Positions 38,659 to 49,790 of a stretch of DNA of 64,000 nt are shown here, piece by piece. A model generated the notes under the pieces. It saw nothing but the letters and a program-made list of their open reading frames with translations. It was not told the origin of the DNA and ran no database searches. Each line of letters opens with the position of its first letter. Position 1 is the first letter of the stretch. Location of the stretch: the NCBI RefSeq assembly GCF_001625215.2, contig NC_030384.2:41884390-41948389 (forward strand), written 5' to 3'. The stretch is from Daucus carota subsp. sativus. Its lineage: Eukaryota > Streptophyta > Magnoliopsida > Apiales > Apiaceae. Made by a program: the position numbers and the translations under genes.

Positions 38659-39323
38659 AAGTCCTAATCCAAAAATTTAAATTTGGAGTAGTTCTGCTCC
38701 AAATTAGTTGAACTGTGTACTAAAAAGTGATCTAAATTCAGATCGGTGATTAGTATTGGTCCAAAATTGGATCACTACTATTCAGTTATCCAAATCTTTT
38801 TAACACTAAAATATTATTATTTTTATTATTTGATTATTTTGTTGATGTTATTAAAGATAGATTAATTAAAATTAAAATATAATTAAAACAATGATTAATT
38901 ATAAATAAAAATTTCAAAATACATAAAATTTCAACAATTTATCAATCTCTACAGAAAAATCAAAGATAAATATTGTTCCTCTTGAACTTTGAAACACACT
39001 TATTGAGCATTTGTAGTAAAAATATACTAATTCTGAGAATTAGTATTTTAATGTAATATTTTAATACTTTTAATTTATTTTTATGTACCGTTTTAACTTT
39101 TTCGAATTATTTGTAATATTTTAACTTTGTGTAGTCGTTAATTATATAATTAAAATTAATGATGAGATTAGTTAATTATTTTTTAAAATATTTAAAATCA
39201 AAAGTATAGGAATATTATAAGAATGAGTGGATTTGGATCTATATTTGTTCGAATAGGATTTGGATCCGTCCTAAATTTGAATCATTTGGTGATCCAAATT
39301 TGGATATATGGTTAAAGTTTGCC
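38659..39323. mobile_element. Tourist-like MITE with GATCCAAATTTGGAT motifs, copy 2
   Basis: The right end GTTTGCC followed by TAA (39324-39326) is the inverse of the GGCAAAC left end of the copy at 26182. The left end near 38659 follows TAA (38656-38658) but is degraded (AAGTCCTAATCC). Related palindromes occur at both sides (AAAATTGGATCACTACTATT, GGTGATCCAAATTTGGAT). It is non-coding and AT-rich. Confidence 0.55.
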
Positions 39324-39326
39324 TAA

Positions 39327-40100
39327 GCGAATTGTAACTAGATATTTCAATACAGAATTTATGAAAGAATTAATAATCTTAAAGAAAAATGTTACTAATC
39401 AAATACTTTGATCGATTATCATCTTTTAATAATTATACTGAATTAAATTGAGTTTATGTAAATATTATTTAAATATAAAAATTATTAAAAAAAATTTAAA
39501 ATTTTGTTTTGAATAAATAATCTTGCGTCTATCACATTTTTCCTGAATAATACTTCAAATCTCAGTGTCTAATAAAATACTTCTAATCGAAAAAACAAAA
39601 TCTTCTAGTGTTATTTTCTCCTTCACTTCTTAACTTCATCTTTCATTTCTTAACGGGGTTCGGGGATCGTGTGAGAAAGAACCTGTAAAAGGAGCGCACA
39701 GCAAGTACTGCAAGTCAATTTGTAATCTGAGATGAGGTACAAGATCTAATGAGAATTTACTAAGATATCATCAAATTCATATAGCCTTGTGAATATACAG
39801 AAAAATCCACAGTCATTCTCTGCATAATCCAAATTTCTTGTTATCAACATAATAAAAAAGTAATTAGCTTCTTAAACTCACTAGTGCACTCCCACATGGT
39901 TTTCTTTTCTACATCTGTATTTCAAATGCTGGTACACAGTACACTGCTAAGTGCTAATACTCCTCTGCATAGATCCTCAAGTACACGATTACTATTCGTA
40001 CTACGGATTAGGATACACACTCTGATGCTTCTTATCAATTCTGCATGTTTGGACCTGCTGCAAGCACGCGGAACGCGTAGTCTAGTTGTTTAATTAGCCT
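39327..40100. other. Intergenic between FTSH and the DUF241 cluster
   Basis: AT-rich sequence; no gene or repeat recognised. The two flanking genes are divergently transcribed, so distal promoter elements of both may lie here. Confidence 0.4.
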
Positions 40101-40121
40101 TGATTAATCTTTCAGTAATAC

Positions 40122-40411
40122 TATAAGGTAGCATGATCCACATTACTAGTTTCAGATAGTGATTCATATGATTTATTCAACTCTTGTCCAATCTTGTTTC
40201 TTGGAGTAGTGACAAGAACCGCATGCATGCAATTTTTAATTTCCAGCAAAATGGTTAGACATTTGAGGTGGATGAGATTCCTTATGTTTCATAGTTTCAT
40301 TCACTTCTTTTGTATAAATAGTCTTGGTTTGATATGAGATAGTCACAACATCTTCACAAGTTTCAGACTTCAATAATATACTCTTGAGACTTTCTTCAGG
40401 TCTAAAGAAAG
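40122..40411 (+). promoter_or_regulatory. Promoter of DUF241 gene 1 (duplicated with that of gene 2)
   Basis: From AAGGTAGCATGATCCACATT at about 40124, it matches the upstream region of gene 2 (from AAGGTGGCATGATCCACATT, about 42399) through ATCTTGTTTCTTGGA, CCAGCAAAATGG and ACATTTGAGGTGGATGAGAT. A TATA box (TATAAATA, 40313-40320) lies about 95 bp before the start codon. Confidence 0.75.
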
Positions 40412-41281
40412 ATGGCTGGCTCAATTGCAGTTTCTAAAACAACCTTTCACTCTAGATCAAGCAGTTTCCCATCTAAGTCTCATCCTCTGACCACCAGCGT
40501 CGAGGATCAGCTGAGCAGATTAAGGGCTTCTGCTGCTGCCTCCACTTCGGCATCTGCAGCATGTACCAACTTGGATAGCCTTCAAGATTTGCATCACCGC
40601 GTCAATGAGATGATTCACTTGCCATCATTCCAGAGAGCCTTTTGCCAGAAGAGGTCTGCATTGGATGAGATTCTAGAAGGTTCTCTGAGGTTGCTGGATT
40701 TTTGCTCAATTGCAAAGGAAGCTTTGTTGAGTACAAAGGAATCTATCCAAGTGCTCCAATCATCTCTGAGGAGGAAAAATAGAGAAACTGGCTTGGCACA
40801 GGAAGTTATGAGCTACATGGCCTCAAGAAAGAATATCAACAAATCTGTTTCCAAAAGCATAAAAAGTTTGATCAATTTTGAGAAGAATATCAGCCTACCA
40901 CTCCTAAATGAAGACAGTGACCTTGTGGCCATTGTAAACATGGTCAGAGAACTACAAGTTGTCAGCTTTTCGGTTCTGAAATCAGTGTTGTCTCGTGTGT
41001 CCAAGACAAAGGCGGTTACCAAGCAGAGTGGATGGTCACTGGTTTCCAAATTCATGCAACCAAAAAAAGAAACTGAAGGCCATGAAGTCGAGAAGATTGA
41101 TGAGATCTTGAATGCCTTGGCTACTCAAAAATCCTGCAAAGACATCAATGCTGTGCAAAACGTGTTGAAGCAATTGCAGACACTAGAATGTAGTATTCAG
41201 GAGCTTGAAGAGGGATTAGAACCTATCTTTAAGTGCTTATTAAACACTCGAGTATCTCTTTTAAATGTTCTGAATCATTAA
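40412..41281 (+). CDS. DUF241/BPS1-like protein, gene 1
   Basis: A single-exon gene for 289 residues. The N-terminal signature is FHSRSSSFPSKSHPLTTSVE followed by DQLSRLRAS, then a mostly helical protein with LRLLDFCSIAKEALLSTKES and LQSSLRRKNRETGL. The C-terminus LECSIQELEEGLEPIFKCLL followed by NTRVSLLNVLNH is the family end. It belongs to the plant family PF03087 (DUF241, BPS1-related). Molecular function is not known for this branch; Arabidopsis BPS1 prevents production of a mobile root signal that arrests shoots, but these shorter relatives should not be assumed to do the same. There is no signal peptide and no membrane segment. It is the first of seven tandem copies, nearest to gene 2 in sequence and promoter. 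Confidence 0.88.
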   Translation: MAGSIAVSKTTFHSRSSSFPSKSHPLTTSVEDQLSRLRASAAASTSASAACTNLDSLQDLHHRVNEMIHLPSFQRAFCQKRSALDEILEGSLRLLDFCSIAKEALLSTKESIQVLQSSLRRKNRETGLAQEVMSYMASRKNINKSVSKSIKSLINFEKNISLPLLNEDSDLVAIVNMVRELQVVSFSVLKSVLSRVSKTKAVTKQSGWSLVSKFMQPKKETEGHEVEKIDEILNALATQKSCKDINAVQNVLKQLQTLECSIQELEEGLEPIFKCLLNTRVSLLNVLNH

Positions 41282-42398
41282 TTTTGTATCACAGTGATGT
41301 TAATAGTACACGAGCTCATACAAATTTTGTTAGATATCTTGTTGTAAATGATTGCAAAAATTATACAGTGATAAATTGACAGTTCCATACATATCTTTTT
41401 CTATATGATGCTTCCTTTCTTTCTGTATGAAATCAATATTAAATCTTTAGCAGCTTCTAATTTAGTGATTACAAAACTTCAATATCTCTGCATGGATAAT
41501 GATCATGCAGCTATGCCTGCTTGCTAAAAAGTTAACAGTCTCTTTATTCAGATTTGACTTCTACACATAAACTTTCTCCATGAATTTATTGTTATACTTA
41601 GACATTGTGTTTCAAATTTACTAATCACAGTAAGAGCCTCATGAAGCCACAAAAGTTATCAGTAAAACAGTTAAAATTAACAGAAATCAAGTCGTTGATT
41701 ATGCTTTGGCGTGGATTTAATTAAATTAGAATCTTGTATAGCTGTAAAGATTCCACTTGTTTGCAGATAACAGACCATAGATTGTGAGATCTGAGAAATG
41801 TTAATAATGACATGTAAGATCATGTACACGCTGTGGTAGAGTACTCGTGTGCATTACAATATCTTTACTCCTCAGATCTTGAGCTTGCTGCAATGTGCAT
41901 CTACTTATATTTAATCAAACCGACGAGTAATCCTCTATTAACGTGTTGCAGGCACATAAAAACACCTGTCATCAGGCCGTGTGCACAATTAGTTTAGACA
42001 CAGACAGAATAGTGATCAATAATTTCATTTGCCTAAGGAAATTGCTTGATATCATTCCATCTTTTAGGTGTTTTGTGAAAGACAGTGTTGGTATTTTTTT
42101 TCTTTTAATTTTCTTACTATTGATTAAAAGACATGCATGTTAGCCTTCATATATCTCTGTAAATTCTGATATATATGTTTAAATTAGGATAGTAGTAATT
42201 GTCTTCTTCCGTGCACCTATTTACATATACGTACTACGGACTAATTAAAACAGACATTGTAGTGGTTCTAATATAAATATTTAAGCTCCAACCTGATGAA
42301 TGCACGCGTAAAGATCAGAATATGAGAATGGCATTTGGTAATATACAAGAAGTTGAGTTGTTTGATTTAATCTCATTTAATTTTTCAGTCTATAAGTA
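41282..42398. other. Spacer between DUF241 genes 1 and 2
   Basis: No gene. Parts recur after gene 2: GAATCTTGTATAGCTGTAAAGATTCCACTTGTTTGC near 41729 and its match near 43981, and the ACTCGTGTGCATTA block near 41842 and 44099. The duplication therefore included 3' flanking sequence. Confidence 0.55.
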
Positions 42399-42672
42399 AG
42401 GTGGCATGATCCACATTATTAGTTTCAAAATGGTGGTTCATATGATATATTCAACTCTGGTCGAATCTTGTTTCTTGGAATAGTGACAGTAGCCTCATTG
42501 AAGTATTATCAACTCCAGCAAAATGGTGAGACATTTGAGGTGGATGAGATTCCTTATGTTTCCCTCACTTCTGTATATATACTCATGGTCCGCGATGGGA
42601 TAGTCATAACATCTTCACAAGCTACAAACATCAATTGTACATTCTTAAAACTCTTTTCTTACCAAAAGAAAG
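42399..42672 (+). promoter_or_regulatory. Promoter of DUF241 gene 2
   Basis: Homologous to the gene 1 promoter over about 200 bp. The TATA region is TGTATATATACTC at about 42570-42582, roughly 95 bp upstream of the start codon, the same spacing as in gene 1. Confidence 0.7.
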
Positions 42673-43560
42673 ATGTCTAGTTCTATTGTAAATTCCAAAA
42701 CAACTTTCCACTCAAGATCAAGCAGCTTCCCATCTAAATCTCACCCTCTGACCACCAGTGTTGAGGATCAGTTGAGCAGATTAAGAGCTTCTGAAGCTGC
42801 CTCAACCTCAGCGTCTTCTGCATGTAAGAACTTGGATAGCCTTCAAGATTTGCATCAACACATCAACGAAGTCTTTCAATTGCCATCATTCCACAGAGCT
42901 TTCTCTCAGAAAAGGTCTGCATTGGATGAGATTCTAGAAGGTTCTCTCAGATTGCTAGATTTTTGCTCAATTGCAAAGGAAGCTTTGTTGAGTACAAAGG
43001 AATCTATCCAAGTGCTTCAATCATCTCTTAGGAGAAAATCTAGAGAAACTGGCTTGACACAGGAAGTTATGAGCTATATGGCCTCGAGAAAGAAGATCTT
43101 ACAGCTAGTTTCCAAGAGCATGAAAAGTTTGATCAATTTCGAAAAAAATATCAGCCTACCATTCTCAAATGAAGATGCTGATCTTGAAGCAATTGTAAAC
43201 ATGGCAAGAGAAGTACAGGCTGTAAGTTTTTCGGTCTTGAAGTCAGTGTTGTCTCATGTGTCTGACACAAAGGCGACTTCAAAGCAGAGTGGATGGTTAA
43301 AAGTTTCCAAATTTATGCAATCAAAACGTGTTTCGTCTGACACAAAAGACACTGAAGATCATGAAGTGAAGAAGATTGATGAGGCTTTGAATGCTTTAAC
43401 TGTTCAAAAATCCTGCAAAGACATCAACACAGTGCAAAATGTGCTGAAGCAATTGCAAACACTGGAATGTAGCATTCAGGAGCTTGAAGAGGGATTAGAG
43501 CCCATCTTTAGGTGCTTATTAAACACTCGAGTTACTCTTCTGAATGTACTCAATCATTGA
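42673..43560 (+). CDS. DUF241/BPS1-like protein, gene 2
   Basis: An intronless gene for 295 residues. It is the closest relative of gene 1: long stretches are identical, such as FHSRSSSFPSKSHPLTTSVE, RSALDEILEGSLRLLDFCSI and AKEALLSTKESIQVLQSSLR. It is a few residues longer because of an insertion around KRVSSDTKDTEDHEVKKIDE. The C-terminus NTRVTLLNVLNH is intact. It appears functional. The role is unknown, as for the whole PF03087 branch. Confidence 0.88.
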   Translation: MSSSIVNSKTTFHSRSSSFPSKSHPLTTSVEDQLSRLRASEAASTSASSACKNLDSLQDLHQHINEVFQLPSFHRAFSQKRSALDEILEGSLRLLDFCSIAKEALLSTKESIQVLQSSLRRKSRETGLTQEVMSYMASRKKILQLVSKSMKSLINFEKNISLPFSNEDADLEAIVNMAREVQAVSFSVLKSVLSHVSDTKATSKQSGWLKVSKFMQSKRVSSDTKDTEDHEVKKIDEALNALTVQKSCKDINTVQNVLKQLQTLECSIQELEEGLEPIFRCLLNTRVTLLNVLNH

Positions 43561-45600
43561 GTTTTTTCGACAGTGCTCAGATCATAAAATTTTGTAACAT
43601 AGTATCTTGTAAATCATGGAAAATATTATACAATGATAAATCTATTGTTCTGTACATATCTCTCTTTGTTTCATAAATCTCCCTTCGCATAGGAAGAAAA
43701 AACTAAATCTGCAGTAGCTTCTGATTTAAATGATAATGAAGGATGCGATAACTTCATACTTATGAAGACATTAACAAACTTGATTCCATACTTTTGGCCC
43801 TAAAACTTTCATCTGGTTTATGATGATGAGGGCTGCACCTGTGCCTGCTTGCAAGGACTCTCACGGTACCTTAGAAATTGTGTTCCCTTCTCATTAAACC
43901 ACTGGAAGTTTAATTAGAATATTTATTTTCAAGATTAAATCAAGGTGGCGTTCATGCTTTGACGAGGACTATAATAATTAGAATCTTGCATAGCTGTTAA
44001 GATTCCACTTGTTTGCAAATATCAGACCGTACCTATTGAGATCTCAGAAATAATAGTAATCCATTGTAGGATCGAGAAGAGAACACATGGCGGTAGAGTA
44101 CTCGTGTGCATTATAATAACTTTACTCGTCGCACCTTGAACTTGCTTCAATGTGCAAATAATTTATTCATCAAAGCAATGAGAACACCCTGTAGTACATG
44201 TCGCAGACTATAGCATATGAACAACTTGATCAAAAAAATGTGTCATCAAGCTTGATAAGCCTACTGAATTCTCAGTTGGAGCACAAGTGTGCATACTTTA
44301 TTTAATTACTTTCAAGGCTGCCATTTTTTCCCTTGTTTCATACATCTTTTTAGTACTGCAGATTGACACTATCATTACTCCCAAGATCCTAAGCTTGATT
44401 CAATCTGTCCAGTCATTAGTTTAATTTAATTAACCCGATGATAACTCTACGGATTATTATATACGTGAATATCTTGATCACCTTAAGCAATCAATATAAT
44501 TGTACATGAGGAATACAAATTTAATCTTCCAAAGAAAGTTGCTTCATATCTTTCTAATTTTGAAAACACCTTACCTGTACATTAAGCTAGTGGATTTGGA
44601 TTTAGATTTCCCATGTCATGATTGTCGTCATACTACATCTTTTGGGTGTTCAATGAAAAACTAATCTTGATTCATATAATCTTTCCCCTTGATTCCTAAA
44701 CCACTGCAGTATGGTGGATTGGTAGTTAGATAAATTTTATGCAGTCGACATGAATGATAGTCTTCAATTCATATATATTCTAAATCCGACATAATATTTC
44801 CATGGAGGATACCTGAAATTGTCTGCTGCTGAGAACCTGTTTTCATATTAAAATTTGTTTGTCCAGACAAAATTTTAAAGTGATACCCTTTTCTCTATGT
44901 CTTCCAGCACCTTTTGGCCTACCCTAAAGTGATATCTTAACTAGATCATCAAGGTATTGCAGGCTGGTAACATCCTCCTATCCAAATCCAAACCATCCCA
45001 TAAGCAAAATTTTACTGCATCACTTTAGATTCCAGAATATGAATAAAGCAATAATGGCCACCTATTCCTTGTCTACAATACATGGTGACAACTGGCAATC
45101 CATCCGTGCAGTTATTTTGTTTATTTAGTTAGTTTTTTTTTTTGTGACAAATATTTAGTTTGTTTTCATTATCAGCAAGATGAATTCAGCAATAATGGCC
45201 ACCTTTCCCTTGTCTACAATACATGGTGGGAACTGGCAATCCATCCGTGCAGTTGGTTTCTTTATTTAGTTTGTCTTCATTAGCAGCAAGATGCATAGAA
45301 GGAGGCAATGTATGCGGGATAAATGAAGCTTTAGTATATGACACATGGAGGGAGCTGCAGATATTATGGGGATTATCTTTTTGTCTACTTTCTTCTGTAT
45401 AAATAAGTTATTAAACTTAACAGAAAAAACACCAGCTAGACCCTTTGAAATATATATTGCTTTACGAGCTGCAAAGGTTCCTTTTGTCCACAGACACTCT
45501 ACTATTATTGAGATCTGCGTTTCCTGAATCTTAGCAAGTTCTGAAGTCCAGCACATGAAAGCAAGTAAGTTATGATAATATGATTCCTTTTGCCTCCCAT
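43561..45600. other. Spacer between DUF241 genes 2 and 3
   Basis: About 2 kb with no gene. It includes copies of blocks also found after gene 1, and a duplicated segment: GCAATAATGGCCACCT, CTTGTCTACAATACATGG and CAATCCATCCGTGCAGTT occur from about 45048 and again from about 45190 (step about 140 bp). Near 45474 AGGTTCCTTTTGTCCACAGA is a diverged copy of the distal module found before genes 4 to 7. Confidence 0.6.
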
Positions 45601-45694
45601 TACCCTATATATATAGTAGTACCAAAAGAATAGCTTCATCAAACTAAACTAGCATTTCATTGGCAATTTGGCATCTAACCCCCATACAAAGAAA
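45580..45694 (+). promoter_or_regulatory. Core promoter of DUF241 gene 3
   Basis: GATTCCTTTTGCCTCCCATT at 45581-45600 is followed by a TATA region (CTATATATATAG, 45604-45615), then a leader of about 80 bp. It is a diverged form of the core promoter of genes 4 to 7. Confidence 0.6.
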
Positions 45695-46510
45695 ATGGCT
45701 CCCTCTACTACAACCACAAAGGTTAACTTCCATTCCCGTTCCATCAGCTTACCATCTAGATCTCATCCTTTCACTGCCAGTGTTGAGGAGCACTTGTGCA
45801 GATTAAGGACCACAGAATCCAACAAATTATCCGCGCTTAAAGACTTGTACGAGTGTGTGGACAATTTGATTCAATCACCAGCCACACAACAAGATCATTT
45901 CAGCTGTGGAGAAGAAATTCTTGGCGGTTCAATTAGATTATTGGATTTGTGCAGCACCTCAAGAGACGCTATCTCACAAATGAGATCTTCTGTTCAAGAT
46001 CTAGAGTCATCTCTACGAAGAAGAGAAACTGATGTATCAAGCAAAGCTGGAAGCTACTTGATCTGTACCAGAAAAGCCAACAAAACAATTTCCAAGTGCT
46101 TTTCTAATTCTAAGAAATTGAAGACTAACAAAAACACTGAGACTCCTGCTATTGTTAGCCTTCTGAGAGAAGTTGAAGAAGTCAGCATAAATGTATTTGA
46201 GTCTATTTTTTCATCCATCTGCCCTGCAAAGGAAACATCAAAGCAAACCAGATGGTCAATGGTTTTCAAGTCAACACAGTCCAAGCGTGTACAATGTGAG
46301 GGAGACAACCAGATTCAGAAAATGGATATGGCTTTGGAAACCCTGTACAAGAAATCAAGCAAGGAAAACGATATCATGGGAACTCAAGAAGTCCAGAAAT
46401 GTCTGATGGCATTGGACATGAACATGCAAGAAACTCAAGAAGAACTAGACTGTCTCATTCGATCATTGATCAAGACCCGAGTATCACTTCTCAATGTGAT
46501 CAACCACTAG
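45695..46510 (+). CDS. DUF241/BPS1-like protein, gene 3
   Basis: An intronless gene for 271 residues starting MAPSTTTTKVNFHSRSISLP. An upstream in-frame TTG start (45668) is ignored because the ATG at 45695 fits the family N-terminus. The core has SRSHPFTASVEEHLCRLRTT, GGSIRLLDLCSTSRDAISQM, SSVQDLESSLRRRETDVSSK and the C-terminal LMALDMNMQETQEELDCLIR then RVSLLNVINH. It links the gene 1/2 type (longer N-terminal Ala/Ser region) with the gene 4-7 type and is the most diverged single copy. Function unknown. Confidence 0.87.
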   Translation: MAPSTTTTKVNFHSRSISLPSRSHPFTASVEEHLCRLRTTESNKLSALKDLYECVDNLIQSPATQQDHFSCGEEILGGSIRLLDLCSTSRDAISQMRSSVQDLESSLRRRETDVSSKAGSYLICTRKANKTISKCFSNSKKLKTNKNTETPAIVSLLREVEEVSINVFESIFSSICPAKETSKQTRWSMVFKSTQSKRVQCEGDNQIQKMDMALETLYKKSSKENDIMGTQEVQKCLMALDMNMQETQEELDCLIRSLIKTRVSLLNVINH

Positions 46511-47207
46511 TTCTTTTTCAAAAAGAAAACCATGTATTAGATAGAATACAACTGCATCTCCAATTTTTTGTGAGGGATGAGTTGTTGTATATGATAGAAC
46601 AGAAATTGTATATGAGGTATATTCAAATCAAAGTGAATACGTTATGAGAAACAACTTTTCTTATCAACTTCCAAATTTCTTATTTATTTAAGCACAAGAT
46701 GACAATTTAATACTTCCCTTTTCAATTATCTTCAAGAAAATAATGCAAAACTTAAATATATATTAGGCATATGGCTTTAATTTACATTTTAGCTTAGAGA
46801 TGAAAAGAAAATGGCCAGGTCACAAATTTAGCTGTGAAGTTGTGAGCTGGAACATTCAAAGGAAAAATAATACAGACAAGTCTTCCAGATAACATCTACA
46901 GTGATTATGTGCATATAGATTTAGCATGCAAATAATTCAGATTAATTAGTTACACTTTGATTTTATACCAGCCTAATTCTGTGAAGCATTGCTAGGTAAT
47001 TTACCAGCCTAATTCATGTTCCAACCTCTTTTTTTATATCCAGGAATTCGTGTGCTTTTATATTCTCAGAAAGTTATCGTTTTCAGCAATAAAATGCATA
47101 GTATACAAAGTAATGACAGCTTTTAAATAAAACACATGAGAGGCTAAAATTATTATCTCCCTTGTCTCCTTTTCCTTCATAAGAATTAAGGCATTAAATC
47201 GGCACCA
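46511..47207. other. Spacer after DUF241 gene 3
   Basis: The 3' flank and AT-rich spacer; no gene or element recognised. Confidence 0.4.
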
Positions 47208-47910
47208 GCTCTGTCCACTCTAATTATGAAGGTGGTGCAGAACCACTGAAAAGATTCTTAATGTTCTATAGGCAGGCTACAGAAGTTGGGTTTCTCCATC
47301 AAGATATGTTATAAACATGATTATAAAAATATCAGATATAATTTTGTCCTCCCTATGCCTACGCTTAAGAAGCATGGTTCTCGTGGTCATCACCACTTAG
47401 ATTATAAAAATTGATTTAGCTAATTGCTGATAAGCATGATCTTCATATATGGATCACGGTCATCGTTAATTAAATGACAGGCTATCAAGGTTCCTTCTGT
47501 CTGCAAAAACTATAGTTCTGTTGATATATGCACATTTTCCACAGCAGAACTTTGATTTCAAGAAATAATTAAAGCCTTAATGGTAGTGTCATGTCTAGAA
47601 GACTTCAGTAATCTACTGGTAGTTGATCATATAAAACGATAGACCATTTTATGATTGAACTCTCTGTGTCTGGGAGACTTTGATCCCATCGTGTTTGATT
47701 ATGTAATTTTTTTTTATTAGCTTATAATGCAAACAAAGTTGGAACGATCCTGAATTACAGCACGGTATGGTGTACAGAACATGAAAGGCCAATATGATTC
47801 TTTTTGTCTCCTCATCTTTATATAAGAGGTGCTAATGGCAAAACTAACATCAAACCAATATCCCGGCTCAGCATATTTCATCAAGCTATTCTCTTTATCC
47901 AATATATAAC
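47208..47910 (+). promoter_or_regulatory. A-type upstream module and core promoter of DUF241 gene 4
   Basis: This is the first of three copies of the A-type upstream block (others 52444-53173 and 63081-63453). Shared landmarks are AAAAGATTCTTAATGTTCTA (about 47247), GCATGATCTTCATATATGGA (47435), GACAGGCTATCAAGGTTCCT (47476) and TCTGTCTGCAAAAACTATA. The core promoter is GGCCAATAT (47788), GATTCTTTTTGTCTCCTC (about 47796) and TTATATAAGAGG (about 47818), some 90 bp before the start codon. Confidence 0.75.
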
Positions 47911-48729
47911 ATGGATGCCTTTAATGCAACCACGAAAAACATTGGCCATTCTCGTTCAATCAGCTTACCGTCCATACCACACCCTTCAGCCGCAAATGTT
48001 GAGGAGTTTTTGTGCAGGCTAAGGTCGTCAGAAGCCACATCCACTTCATCACTATGCAATAAATTAAATGGCCTTAAAGACTTGTATGAATGTCTTAATG
48101 ATTTGGTTCAATTACCAATAATGAATTCTGGCGATTCTGAGGAGGTCCTTGGTGCATCTATTAGGCTGTTGGATTTGTGCAACACAACAAAAGATGCATT
48201 TTCACAAATGAGAGCCTCAGTGCAAGATCTTGAGTCAGCTCTTCGAAGAAGAGAAACTGATATGTCAAGCAAACTCAGAAGCTACTTGATATGTATGGAA
48301 AAGGTCAACAAAATGGTTTCTAAATGCCTGGATAATTTGAAGATATCACAAAGTAAGAAAAGCAATCTGACTTCTACTGCTGTGAGCCTCCTGAGAGAAG
48401 TAGAAGAAGTCAGCGCAGCTATGTTTCAGTCCATTTTTTCATCAGCTAAACAAAATCGGTGGTCTTTGGTTTTCAAATCAACGCAATCCAAACGTGTACA
48501 CGAAGTCAGTGAAGGCAATAGCAATGAAGCTCAGAAAATGTTAATGGATATTAAAGCAATTTACAAGCAGAAGATAGACGTGCAATCTGATTTCTCGATG
48601 ATCCAAGAAACACAGAAGGGTTTGATGGCACTTGACATGAACTTGCAACAATGTGAGGAGGACTTAGACTGTATCTTTAGATCTTTGATCAAGACTAGAG
48701 TCTCTATTCTCAATGCCCTCAACCATTAG
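47911..48729 (+). CDS. DUF241/BPS1-like protein, gene 4 (type A)
   Basis: An intronless gene for 272 residues starting MDAFNATTKNIGHSRSISLP. Most similar to gene 6: both have the stretch EEVLGASIRLLDLCNTTKDA then FSQMRASVQDLESALRRRET. The C-terminus LMALDMNLQQCEEDLDCIFR then KTRVSILNALNH is intact. The predicted structure is helical with two or three coiled-coil-like segments and no membrane span. It is probably functional; role unknown. The 3' flank (TTGTAGTAGGATTACATAGC, TTTTAACGAGGGATCT) also matches that of gene 6, showing duplication of the whole unit. Confidence 0.88.
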   Translation: MDAFNATTKNIGHSRSISLPSIPHPSAANVEEFLCRLRSSEATSTSSLCNKLNGLKDLYECLNDLVQLPIMNSGDSEEVLGASIRLLDLCNTTKDAFSQMRASVQDLESALRRRETDMSSKLRSYLICMEKVNKMVSKCLDNLKISQSKKSNLTSTAVSLLREVEEVSAAMFQSIFSSAKQNRWSLVFKSTQSKRVHEVSEGNSNEAQKMLMDIKAIYKQKIDVQSDFSMIQETQKGLMALDMNLQQCEEDLDCIFRSLIKTRVSILNALNH

Positions 48730-49360
48730 CCTCGATTTGTGAATATTCATTTTGTAGTAGGATTACATAGCATCCTTTATCTTTTAACGAGGGATCTGTG
48801 TTTTGTGAATGATATGTAAAGATATTATTACAGCAGTATACTGAGATTGAAGCTAGTTTTGTTTAACAACCTAATATTATCTCCAAGTTCCAACTACTTC
48901 AAATATTATTATCAACCAAAACAATTACAGAAAACAATATAATTCCTAAACACAACTATTTGTGCTTAACCTCTTCCCGACTACAGTCATGGAGTTTAAG
49001 GAAATTAAGATGATCAAGCACGAACATTCTTTTGCAAAAGATAAGTAAATGAGTAATACACTAATTTCAGGGCACCAGAACTAAACCATTTGATTTGTTA
49101 ACTAAACAATAATCCGTGTAAGTGATCTTGTTGCATAACTACAGTACATTTTATTCATCTGCAATGCACCAGTGGTAATGAATGTGGTAAACTGGTAATG
49201 ACTTTTTTAAGCAATCCTATTAATCCCTTGCATTCTTATCACTGTTGTGCTGTCAGTTAACCGTTGATGCCTCTATTTTTCAAAGATGTCCCTACTTCTG
49301 TGCTAAATTCCCTATCCTATCTAGAGTCACAGAAGTAAGGAGATCACCAGATGCCAGAAA
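48730..49360. other. 3' flank of gene 4 and spacer
   Basis: About the first 200 bp match the 3' flank of gene 6 (54002-54180). After that no gene or repeat is recognised up to the hairpin array. Confidence 0.5.
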
Positions 49361-49790
49361 TTTTTTTTTACTACTTCTAGCGTCGGTTAAACATAAGGCG
49401 ATGCTAAAGGGTTACTTTTCAGTTGAGTAAAACCGACGCTTAAAGGGTCAGTTAGGCGCTGGACCGACGCTATAGGATCGATTTTATGCGTCGGTTGAGT
49501 AAAGACCGACTCTGCAGGCCTTATTTTAGGCGTCGGATGATTAAAGATCGACGCATTAGAGTCTGTTTTAGGCGTCTGTTGTTTATACCGACGCTAAAGG
49601 TCTGTTTTAGGCGTCGAGTGAGTAAAGACCGACGTTAAAGAGTCAATTTTAGATGTCAGTTCTTCATGACCGACGCGGAAGATTCAACACACATGATAAC
49701 GACACTTAAAGTATGTATAGGCTACGGCTCTCTATATAAACGACGCTAAAAGTACGATGCTAAAAGACAATTTTGCATTATTGAATGATA
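49345..49790. mobile_element. Array of GCGTCGGTT/AACCGACGC hairpin units, CACTA-like end
   Basis: Seven to eight units of about 33-45 bp each hold a GCGTCGGTT-like word and an inverted ACCGACGC-like word (for example GCGTCGGTTGAGTAAAGACC at about 49488). Successive units share spacers such as TCTGTTTTAG. Arrays of this kind are typical of subterminal regions of CACTA (En/Spm) transposons. The left neighbour GCCAGAAATTTTTTTTTACT could be a decayed CACTACAAGAAA-type end. No transposase and no opposite end were found. The array has no counterpart between genes 6 and 7. Confidence 0.55.
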
